Source of the DNA: DATJGF01 sp035495315
Lineage (GTDB): Bacteria; Verrucomicrobiota; Verrucomicrobiia; Limisphaerales; UBA8199
Direction: 5' to 3'
Length of the DNA: 14,218 bases
Assembly: GCA_035495315.1 (NCBI GenBank)
Contig: DATJGF010000245.1
Span: 1-14,218, forward strand
Each line of letters begins with the position of its first letter. Positions within the stretch are counted from its first letter, which is position 1. The notes under the pieces are model-generated. The model worked only from the letters and a program-made list of their open reading frames with translations, was not told the origin of the DNA and made no database searches. This document shows positions 1-6,460 of the stretch, piece by piece. The position numbers were made by a program, and so were the translations under genes.

Positions 1-1
1 C

Positions 2-787
2 ATCGGGGCCGGCGACCCGGATCTCGAGGCCACCCGCCAATTGGCTCTTGCGTTCGATCATGCCGGCGTCGATGTGCTCGAGCTTGGCGTCCCTTTCAGT
101 GATCCGCTGGCGGACGGACTGGTGAATCAATTAGCCGCTCAGCGCGGTCTTGAATCGGGCACAACGCCACCCAAGGTTCTGCAAACGGTCGCGGCGATTC
201 GGAAGGAATCTCAGATCCCGATCGTGCTTTATATCTATTTCAATCTGTTACATCGGTGCGGCCTTGAAAAGTTCATTCGAGCCACCGCGGAGGCGGGTGT
301 CGACGGTTTGCTGGTATTGGATCTGCCGCTCGAGGAAGGTGATAATTACGAATCGTTGATGCGCCAATTTAGGCTATGCCATATCTATTTGATCGCGCCA
401 ACAACCCCTGACGATCGAGTCAAATTGATCGCCAGCCGGGCCTCCGGTTTCGTCTATTATGTCTCACGCGAGGGGGTAACCGGTATGCAAACGAAGGTGG
501 CCAACACTATTGGGGAGATGGTCAACCAGATCCGAAAGCACACCGATTTGCCGATCGCCGTCGGCTTCGGTATTTCGACACCTGAACAGGCGAGGCTAGT
601 TGCTCAAACCGCCGAAGCCGTCGTTGTCGGAAGCGCGATTGTGAACCAAATCGCTCAGCTTGGAACGTCGAGTGAGTTGGTTCCAAAGACGAGCAAGTTT
701 GTGCAATCGCTGGTGCAGGCGGTGAAGAACGTGGGACCAAATCCTCTAGCGGAGAGTCGTAGCAGCGCGGCGGGTATACACGATTAG
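2..787 (+). CDS. trpA: Tryptophan synthase alpha chain (5'-truncated by window edge)
   Basis: Alpha subunit of tryptophan synthase. It cleaves indole-3-glycerol phosphate to indole and glyceraldehyde-3-phosphate in the cytoplasm and passes indole to TrpB. The reading frame is open from base 2, and its first visible residues (IGAGDPD) match the family's ITAGDPD strand. About 10 N-terminal residues and the start codon therefore lie outside the window; 261 residues are visible. The active-site block LELGVPFSDPLADG carries both catalytic acids, Glu (Glu49 in the Salmonella enzyme) and Asp (Asp60). The usual Pro after ADG is Leu here. YYVSREGVTGMQ and VGFGISTPEQAR are the phosphate-binding loops, and VVGSAIV is the last conserved strand. 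The stop is TAG. trpB or another trp gene would be expected upstream. The following gene is unrelated and about 1 kb away, so trpA probably ends its operon. The assignment is firm. Confidence 0.97.
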   Translation: MGAGDPDLEATRQLALAFDHAGVDVLELGVPFSDPLADGLVNQLAAQRGLESGTTPPKVLQTVAAIRKESQIPIVLYIYFNLLHRCGLEKFIRATAEAGVDGLLVLDLPLEEGDNYESLMRQFRLCHIYLIAPTTPDDRVKLIASRASGFVYYVSREGVTGMQTKVANTIGEMVNQIRKHTDLPIAVGFGISTPEQARLVAQTAEAVVVGSAIVNQIAQLGTSSELVPKTSKFVQSLVQAVKNVGPNPLAESRSSAAGIHD

Positions 788-1229
788 TCCTCGGTTACGT
801 CTGATCCGAGCTTTGGAAAACCGACCGGGGGATCTCCACCGAGAAACTCAACCCCGCCGAAATCCCGGCGTAGATTTCATTCGGGCTAACAGGGAGGGAA
901 GGGTCTAGGTACGTGGAGCCCAAACATCGTAACAAACCGCATTTTGCCGAAGGATTTTTAACGAGGAGCCGTAACAAAGGCGTAATAGAGGCGCACCAAA
1001 GGCGTAACGAGAGTACTGAGGACCTACTCAGATTGACATAGCGTGCGCGACGAGGCGGAGATCGGCCTGCGTAAAATTCTTCCCCGAAGATAGGCGTAGT
1101 TAGCTAAAGTTAAGCGAAGCTTGAGGAAACCCGTTCGACGGAAGTTCAGGCGACCAACCGGTGCCCATCGGCGTCAACAGCCGTCAACCGGTTACAACAG
1201 GCCGATAACTTGCAGAGACGCCGGAGTTT
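788..1229. other. Non-coding stretch after trpA with a short direct repeat
   Basis: I see no credible gene here on either strand. Open frames are short, lack ribosome-binding sites and have unnatural composition. AAAGGCGTAA occurs twice, at 976-985 and 998-1007, within a loose 22-bp direct repeat. A weak 5-bp stem (855-859 with 866-870) is too poor to call as the trpA terminator. The right end may hold a further-decayed 5' part of the rbfA remnant described next. Confidence 0.5.
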
Positions 1230-1503
1230 GGGTTTTGTTGCCATCGTCTCCAGGGGTGACCGGAGCCATCAACCTGTCAGGGACCGCTAAAACACGGGCG
1301 ATTTTGCATGTTTCGAAACCTCAGGCTGATGTCAGCAAGAGCTGCGGAGGCTCGCGCGGTTGTCCTTAAGTATACTCCCACTCTGAAATTCCTGGTTCGT
1401 CGCCTCGATCGATCGCGGCAACCGCGTTCTCCAAATCATAGAGGAACTCGAAAAGTCCAACGAGGTCCCAAGCCAGGCTCCAAGACGCCTCGCGCAGATT
1501 TGA
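1230..1503 (+). pseudogene. rbfA: Decayed remnant of rbfA (ribosome-binding factor A), C-terminal half
   Basis: Conceptual translation over three frames recovers the C-terminal half of RbfA, a small KH-fold protein that binds the 30S subunit during 16S rRNA maturation. Frame 2 gives LSGTAKTRAILH (about 1277-1312), which resembles the VYVSVIGTAEQR...L strand. Frame 3 then gives EARAVVLKYTPTLKFLV (about 1347-1400), matching the family's LKYTPxLxF strand. Frame 1 follows with DRGNRVLQIIEELEKS from 1399, matching the terminal helix (DDSIERGxRVxxLLxEL), and ends at TGA 1501-1503. At least two frameshifts break it, so no functional product is possible. The left boundary is approximate, because the N-terminal half is too degraded to place. 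The strongest support is that the next gene remnant is the usual partner of rbfA and starts at the same stop codon. The call is made by eye; a profile search of the frameshift-corrected translation would settle it. Confidence 0.6.
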
Positions 1504-1617
1504 AATCATATCCTAAAATCATCGACCGCATCCTTGAAGCGATCCAGGAGAGCAACAAATCCCGCAGAGCGACCCTGTTGAGTTGTCACCGCTGCGCGGA
1601 TGAGAGCGATTGTCCAT
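1500..1617 (+). pseudogene. nrnA: 5' fragment of an nrnA-like DHH phosphoesterase gene
   Basis: From TTG 1500, which overlaps the rbfA-remnant stop as TTGA, the frame reads KSYPKIIDRILEAIQES. This resembles the N-terminal helix of NrnA-type bifunctional oligoribonuclease/pAp phosphatase proteins. After a degraded stretch it gives CHRCADESDC, which I read as a damaged form of the metal-binding strand GHVRPDGDC. Similarity stops near 1614, so only about 38 codons remain. The DHH active site and the DHHA1 domain are absent. An overlapping start and stop is what an intact rbfA-nrnA pair would show. The identity is less certain than that of the rbfA part, because only the helix and a distorted motif remain. 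Confidence 0.4.
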
Positions 1618-1657
1618 AAACCAAGAGTGCTTATACAGGGTGATGGGGCCTTTTGTT

Positions 1658-1672
1658 GAATATTAGATATTC
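1658..1672. promoter_or_regulatory. AT-rich inverted repeat upstream of the secreted mosaic gene
   Basis: A perfect 6-bp inverted repeat, GAATAT and ATATTC with TAG between, stands out as AT-rich in GC-rich surroundings about 160 bp before the start at 1829. A TACAAT hexamer at 1706-1711 could be a -10 element, but no well-spaced -35 is visible. This could be an operator or simply chance in AT-rich promoter DNA. Confidence 0.2.
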
Positions 1673-1818
1673 TATCCCAACTCACTTGAACCATTCTTTT
1701 GACTTTACAATCCCGACGTACTGTGAGGAGATGTACCCGCGTTCTGCACAGTGCGCGGCCGGTTTCTTTGCACTTGAAGCATGGACTGCGCCGTTTCAGC
1801 GAGTTCAAAACAACAGCG

Positions 1819-1823
1819 AAGGA
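1819..1823 (+). promoter_or_regulatory. Ribosome-binding site that selects the ATG at 1829
   Basis: AAGGA lies 5 bases before ATG 1829. The earlier in-frame ATG at 1781 has no such element. This is the main reason for starting the following gene at 1829. Confidence 0.55.
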
Positions 1824-1828
1824 TTATT

Positions 1829-4800
1829 ATGAAGGAGTTCAACAATTCGACCGCCTTGGCGGCCATAGCTGGGATGATGACTCCAAGTAAATCGGAACAT
1901 CTCCCGTCACACGTCGATTGGCACAAGCAAACTTGCACGAATCGAGTGTTTTGCGTGGAAATTCAAAATCAGACTTTCCTCGGGCGGCTGGCTCGAGCGC
2001 TGATAGGAGGGTTGGCGCTGGTAGGCGCTACCGAGCTTGCATCCAGCAGAGCGTTCGCATGGGACACATTCTTTGCGACGCCAACTACGATAGCGGACTT
2101 CGCCAACGTTGCTCCTGTTGTCGCAAACCCGCGCCCTTTTGGGGTGGCTGCCGGCGATTTTGACAAGGATGGCTACCTCGATCTGGTGGTGGGGCGTGTG
2201 GATGGGAAAGTGGCGTTTGTAAAAGGTAATGGCAATGGCACCTTTCAAGCACCGGTTGTTTATCCGTGGAAGCAAACCAGTTTTAATGCTGTGGCTTTGG
2301 CGGCGGGAGACGTTAACGGCGACGGGAACCTCGATGTTATTTGGGGAGCGAGTGCCACCCTAAGCACCGGCTGCTCGGTTAGTCCAATCCCAGCCGGTAT
2401 GACGTGCGCCACTGCCGGAGGAACCATTGAAACCGTCAACGATGGCGAGGTGCGGGTGTGGTATGGAAATGGTGACGGCACCTTTTTGCAGAAGCCGTAT
2501 TATGTGAGTGGCGTGCTGCACAACGCAGGATTTTTGCTCGCAGATATTGGCACGGACGCCGGCAGCCTCGCCGTTGCCGATATTGACGGCGACAGTGATT
2601 TGGACATTGTTGCTGGAGGTGCCGATACGACAAGCACTGTGGTGAAAATTCTTCGTAACCAGGGCGGAGGTTCTTTTGTTGTGGAATCTCTGATCAATCA
2701 ACCCAACACCATTGCGCTTAGTGCCCCGATTTATTATCCGGCGATCACCACCCAAAACAGCCCATGGGGATTAGCGTTCGGAGATGCTGATGGGGATGGT
2801 GATATGGACCTGTGGGTCGGCGACCGCGCCCTGTACACTTATCTCTATATAAACGACGGGACGGGTGCCTTTACGATGAGGACGGGCAACACGGCAATTT
2901 CCGGGCGGCCGAACGTGTATATAGCGCACGAGAATTATCGGGCTGTCGTCGGTTTCACCGCGGCACTCGCCTCGGATGACCTAGACGGGGACGGTCTAGC
3001 CGACCTGGTGCTCGGCCTGCAAATCGGCGGTCAGACAATCACAACGACTGCTCATGACGGCGAACTACTGCTCGACCTGAGCGCGCCCAATGGCCATACC
3101 GGCAGCGGCGCGATTGCCGACGTCGGGACCGTTGCCCGCGGTCTGGTCATTGGCGATTTCAACGGCGATGGGGCCTTGGACATTATATCGTCCGAATACG
3201 GGGGGAAAATCAGCTATCTGAAACAGTTGCCACCGATGGAGACGGATGGAGACGGTATTTCGGACTACGTTGATAATGCGCCATTACTTTTCAATGCCCC
3301 ACGCCTAGATATGAACACCGACGCCATGGTGAATTATCGAGATCAGCTGGACAACGATTTTGATACTCTTCTGGGCAATCCCGAGGACCCAGGAACGTGG
3401 TCTCGAATGGGCGATCCCGTTGACCCGGACGATGACAACGATGGGATCCTAGATGAGACGGACAACGCGCCTTTCGTCTACAATCCTGACCAGGCGGCCG
3501 ACATGGACCAGGACGGCATTCCTGACGCCATTGACCCCCTGGATAACCGTGACCGCGATGGAGACGGCTGGCCGGACGGTCCTTCCCCGGGAGCGCCGGG
3601 TTACGCGCTTGTCCGGGCCGCGAAAGCCAAGTGGAGCATGGGGACGACCCGGTTCGTTATCCGGATCGATGCACTAGGTCGCTTTTTCCAGAACGAGTTC
3701 ACGCAACTGCTGACGGATGCGGCGATACTCTCTCCCACCGATTGGGAAGCGAAGAAGAAATCCGACTATAACGGCAGTGGCGACCCCGGACCCGCGACTG
3801 TGCCCGACGATTTGCCGGGCGGCAAGGAGGTGCCGATCACATTGGTCGTTATCCCGAAGCAGCTTTGGTCAGATCCAGAAGTGATTGATTGGATTAATGA
3901 CCGAAACGGCAGTCCTCTTCTGGAAATTGCCCAGCACGGAACCTACCATGTTGATAACACCCCGATTTCCGATTGGAAGAACATGCCAGACCGGAACTTC
4001 TTTGCGTGCGAGACTTGCGGACTATCAGAATCCGAGGTGCTGCAACTGATGCGTGTGGGCTACGATACCTTGATGGGCAATTACGAGAACAAGTGGGTCA
4101 CTGAATCGGGGGCCACAGCAGCCTCCGCCAAGATCGACTGGTCCTCGTCAGCACACCAACTGCTGACTTTTTCTCCGCCTTATAATACGTCTGACACGAC
4201 AGCCCGAAAGGAGCTGGCACAATTGGGCTTTCTTGGCTATTCAGCCAGTATTTATGAGGAAAATAGCGCAGTCTTCAGCCCGGAGGGCAGCCACCATAAG
4301 CACTTCGATCAGTTCGGGATGTTCCATGCCTCTGCGGATTGCCAGCTACTGCCCCCGGATACTACTGGTGAGAGCTATGACTCATCTAAGTACCAAATTT
4401 ATCTCGAGTCCCAGACGACACCTGGGCTCACGATCTGGCTGATCGAGGAAGTAGATTGGAGTGGACGCCCCTGCAACAATGAGGATCGACTCTGTCTCAC
4501 GTGCTGCAACGGTGGTCCAAACCGCGAGGACAACACTGTTTACCGACCACGCTGGGATGCCTGGTTACAAGTGCTGGATTACGTGAAAACCTATCCCGGC
4601 GGGGTCGCGATGACCATTGGAGAAGTCGCGCTAGCCAGTGCGGGTGACAATGCCCCAACGGTGCCTAATCCAGACCAAGCTGACAATAACCACGATGGCA
4701 TCGGAGATGTCATCGAGGGCGCCACCTTGGTGGCTACCGATATGACACTGGCTCGGAACCAGGTGGGTATGCTGAGTGCAAAGCTGACCAACGGTTCCGG

Positions 4801-5311
4801 CGATCCGCTCGCACAACAGACCGTGCAGTTTGTCTTCGATGGTGACGGAGATGGCGTGGGCGAGGTGTATCCAGAAATTACCGGAGCGGACGGAGTGGCA
4901 ACGGTCAACGTCATACCGACGAGACTCGTCGGACCGGCAACGATGACGGTGCACTGGGATGGCATCGTGACGACAGCCGACGGGTCCGCAGCAATCACGG
5001 TGATGGACGGCACGCGACTCAGCCTGGCGGATGCCGTTGCGACAAGAACCAGTCCTGCCACGGCCCTCGCCAAACTCACCGACGCAGAGGGCTCGCCGAT
5101 CGCAGCGAAGACAATCGACTTCTATGTGTTGCAAAGCGGCCGAAAAGGGGGCTATCTGCTGGTTGGCTCCGCCCTGACCGGCGCCGATGGCTCGGCCTCT
5201 GTGGAGATCCCAACTAAATATGTCGCGAACATACCTCGCGCCATCCAAGCGATTTTCCACGGAGATACAGATTACTTCACCGCAACTGCGAACGCGGTCA
5301 CATATCGCTAA
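1829..5311 (+). CDS. Secreted mosaic protein: FG-GAP/VCBS repeats, TSP3-like Ca repeats, deacetylase-like domain, Ig-like domains
   Basis: The product is 1160 residues and probably extracellular or surface-bound. A hydrophobic export segment (LIGGLALVGATELASSRAFA, about 58-77) follows an unusually long N-region. Residues about 105-460 hold six FG-GAP/VCBS-type repeats with Asp-rich loops (GDFDKDGYLD, GDVNGDGNLD, ADIDGDSDLD, GDADGDGDMD, DDLDGDGLAD, GDFNGDGALD), the integrin-like propeller pattern. About 470-585 has type-3 thrombospondin-like calcium loops (DGDGISDYVD, DDDNDGILDETD, DQDGIPDAID). About 605-935 resembles the NodB/DUF2334 fold: RIDALG with Asp614, ITLVVIP, QHGTYH with His703 and His707, and FSPPYN. 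The normal second Asp of the DD motif is Ala615. Another calcium loop leads to two Ig-like domains (about 965-1160). No LPXTG, PEP-CTERM or beta-barrel end is visible. It is monocistronic by position. Substrate and role are unknown; carbohydrate binding or deacetylation is an inference from the fold. Confidence 0.85.
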   Translation: MKEFNNSTALAAIAGMMTPSKSEHLPSHVDWHKQTCTNRVFCVEIQNQTFLGRLARALIGGLALVGATELASSRAFAWDTFFATPTTIADFANVAPVVANPRPFGVAAGDFDKDGYLDLVVGRVDGKVAFVKGNGNGTFQAPVVYPWKQTSFNAVALAAGDVNGDGNLDVIWGASATLSTGCSVSPIPAGMTCATAGGTIETVNDGEVRVWYGNGDGTFLQKPYYVSGVLHNAGFLLADIGTDAGSLAVADIDGDSDLDIVAGGADTTSTVVKILRNQGGGSFVVESLINQPNTIALSAPIYYPAITTQNSPWGLAFGDADGDGDMDLWVGDRALYTYLYINDGTGAFTMRTGNTAISGRPNVYIAHENYRAVVGFTAALASDDLDGDGLADLVLGLQIGGQTITTTAHDGELLLDLSAPNGHTGSGAIADVGTVARGLVIGDFNGDGALDIISSEYGGKISYLKQLPPMETDGDGISDYVDNAPLLFNAPRLDMNTDAMVNYRDQLDNDFDTLLGNPEDPGTWSRMGDPVDPDDDNDGILDETDNAPFVYNPDQAADMDQDGIPDAIDPLDNRDRDGDGWPDGPSPGAPGYALVRAAKAKWSMGTTRFVIRIDALGRFFQNEFTQLLTDAAILSPTDWEAKKKSDYNGSGDPGPATVPDDLPGGKEVPITLVVIPKQLWSDPEVIDWINDRNGSPLLEIAQHGTYHVDNTPISDWKNMPDRNFFACETCGLSESEVLQLMRVGYDTLMGNYENKWVTESGATAASAKIDWSSSAHQLLTFSPPYNTSDTTARKELAQLGFLGYSASIYEENSAVFSPEGSHHKHFDQFGMFHASADCQLLPPDTTGESYDSSKYQIYLESQTTPGLTIWLIEEVDWSGRPCNNEDRLCLTCCNGGPNREDNTVYRPRWDAWLQVLDYVKTYPGGVAMTIGEVALASAGDNAPTVPNPDQADNNHDGIGDVIEGATLVATDMTLARNQVGMLSAKLTNGSGDPLAQQTVQFVFDGDGDGVGEVYPEITGADGVATVNVIPTRLVGPATMTVHWDGIVTTADGSAAITVMDGTRLSLADAVATRTSPATALAKLTDAEGSPIAAKTIDFYVLQSGRKGGYLLVGSALTGADGSASVEIPTKYVANIPRAIQAIFHGDTDYFTATANAVTYR

Positions 5312-5370
5312 CGCCGAGAAGTCCTCCTTTGGGTCCCACAGCCACCTAAGGACCCTGAGATTGCCCCGTC

Positions 5371-5393
5371 CGGCCCGCCCGCCGGGCGGGCCG
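5371..5393. repeat. GC-rich near-perfect palindrome, possible terminator of the mosaic gene
   Basis: CGGCCCGCCCG and CGGGCGGGCCG are perfect reverse complements separated by a single base. As RNA this folds to a very stable hairpin about 60 bp after the upstream stop codon. No T-run follows on the + strand, so it is not a classic intrinsic terminator. It may be a palindromic repeat unit or a protein-binding site. Confidence 0.4.
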
Positions 5394-5624
5394 CCTAATA
5401 ATCCTCCAGCGCGAAACCGGACCGCCTACCGCGCCGTCCTTACCACTTCTGGAATTTATGAGTTGAGTTCTCACCACCAACTCACGTGTAACGGATCCCG
5501 CAATGCTCGGTAACCCTCTTTGTAGCGGATAAAACCTCAATGATGGCCCGGTTCTATGCGGCTGTAGCGGATGTAGCGCTCGTACACCCCAAAATGGTCG
5601 ACTTCCACCTTCCGCCCGCCCATC

Positions 5625-5687
5625 AAGCCGGACCAAACGATCAAACTGGATAAAGCCGGATCAAACCGGACGAAGCTGTTTAAAGCC
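5625..5687. repeat. Imperfect 10-bp tandem repeat, consensus near AAACCGGATC
   Basis: About six consecutive units of 10 bp (one is 8 bp) occur: AAGCCGGACC, AAACGATC, AAACTGGATA, AAGCCGGATC, AAACCGGACG, AAGCTGTTTA. The period equals about one helical turn. The phase is kept in most copies although the units have diverged. Its function is unknown. Confidence 0.5.
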
Positions 5688-5713
5688 TAAAGTGGACCCC
5701 TCCTGCTGCGCGC

Positions 5714-5735
5714 TGGTGACCACCAGCGGTCACCA
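5714..5735 (-). terminator. 8-bp inverted repeat just past the cupin gene, possible terminator
   Basis: TGGTGACC and GGTCACCA pair perfectly across a 6-base loop, about 30 bp beyond the cupin stop on the - strand. A third GGTCAC copy follows at 5738. No U-tract is seen on the - strand, so the terminator role is tentative. Confidence 0.3.
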
Positions 5736-5765
5736 ATGGTCACTAACTCTCGAGGACGGCGGCAC

Positions 5766-6248
5766 CTACTCCTCGCCATTGTAATACTCGATATTTTCGG
5801 AACGGATCATCCGGCGCTCCGGTGAGCGGACGAGCCATTTCTGGCTATCGGGGAAGTGGGCAGTTTCACCAATGGGGTTATCGGCGATTACGTAAACGAC
5901 CAAATCCTGAGAGCCATCGTTGAGCAACTGATGCGGCTGGCCGGGTTCAAAAATGAACGCGTCGCCTGGCTGGATAGGCGTGGTTCCGTCCTGGTGTCGA
6001 ACATGGCCGTTGCCTGAGAGAACATGATAGAACTCCCATTGCGCGCTGTGGGAATGATAGGGATAGGGCGTTTTGCCTGGCGTGATGCGCAGGATTTCGA
6101 CATCAAACGGATGCCGTTCGCGCAAATCGGTTGAGAGTGGTTTGCGTCCCAGCGCTTCGGAGACTTGCTTGCCGGAGCCGGCAAATTTTCCTTTGGGCGA
6201 GCTCCAAGAATCCTCGCTCAATTGGTTGGTGTTGATCTTGGTAAACAT
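5766..6248 (-). CDS. Small single-domain cupin protein
   Basis: A 160-residue, probably cytoplasmic protein of the cupin_2 type. Cupin motif 1 is PYHSHSAQWEFYHVLSGNG, with metal ligands His65, His67 and Glu72. Motif 2 is GDAFIFEPGQPHQLLN, with His106 and the closing Asn110. All four ligands of a typical Fe/Mn/Zn site are present. One jelly-roll barrel fills about residues 45-125. The tail (KWLVRSPERRMIRSENIEYY) is outside the barrel. No export signal or DNA-binding domain is seen, so it is more likely an enzyme, isomerase or small-ligand binder than a regulator. The substrate cannot be read from the sequence. The ATG at 6248 is the only good start, but it lacks a clear Shine-Dalgarno sequence. 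A hairpin array separates it from the cyclase gene upstream on the same strand, so co-transcription is uncertain. Confidence 0.85.
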   Translation of the reverse strand: MFTKINTNQLSEDSWSSPKGKFAGSGKQVSEALGRKPLSTDLRERHPFDVEILRITPGKTPYPYHSHSAQWEFYHVLSGNGHVRHQDGTTPIQPGDAFIFEPGQPHQLLNDGSQDLVVYVIADNPIGETAHFPDSQKWLVRSPERRMIRSENIEYYNGEE

Positions 6249-6284
6249 GTCGTGGGCGGCGTAGACTTCAGGAGTCCAAACGAA

Positions 6285-6449
6285 GTAGCGTCAGGCGTCC
6301 CGCCTGACGTAGAGGTCGGCGTCTCGCCGTCCGGTGCGGCGGTTGCTTCATGGCAGCTTCAACAAACCTCGCGTTCCATTTGGCACTCGATGTTCCGCGC
6401 CTGCCGGGCAGATGCCCGGCTCTACGGCAGACGAGACGTCTGCCGCTAC
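6285..6449. repeat. Array of GTAG/CTAC-tagged hairpin repeats, copy 1
   Basis: Four short stem-loops follow one another. CGTCAGGCG-TCC-CGCCTGACG is at 6289-6309, after GTAG. CGGCG-TCT-CGCCG is at 6317-6329. GCCGGGC-AGAT-GCCCGGC is at 6403-6420, followed by CTAC. CGGCAGACG-AGA-CGTCTGCCG is at 6425-6445, flanked by CTAC on both sides. The last unit is nearly the reverse complement in layout of the first. The array lies between the cyclase stop and the cupin start. It may terminate cyclase transcripts, but its form is that of a dispersed REP-like element. Confidence 0.75.
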
Positions 6450-6460
6450 GAAGATTAGGA

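Larger units (their letters stand above)
5312..5765. other. Gene-free region with palindromes and tandem repeats
   Basis: No credible gene is visible on either strand between the mosaic gene and the cupin gene. The stretch holds an 11-bp-arm palindrome, a 10-bp imperfect tandem repeat and an 8-bp inverted repeat, listed separately. TGTAGCGGAT occurs near 5520 and again near 5564, close to the GTAGCG tags of the hairpin arrays to the right. It could be decayed mobile or repeat DNA. Confidence 0.45.

Noticed and set aside
788..870. Intrinsic terminator of trpA
   Set aside because: Only 5-bp stems (790-794 with 806-810; 855-859 with 866-870) without T-runs are visible.
1121..1369. A possible 82-codon gene
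   Set aside because: Its end reads as part of the frameshifted rbfA remnant, and the rest has no ribosome site or family pattern.
4631..5260. Open frames on the - strand opposite the Ig-like domains
   Set aside because: The + strand domains explain the sequence; the antisense frames have no recognisable motif and arise from high GC.
6285..6449. CRISPR array
   Set aside because: The units are self-complementary hairpins with unequal spacing and no constant repeat with distinct spacers; no cas gene is near.
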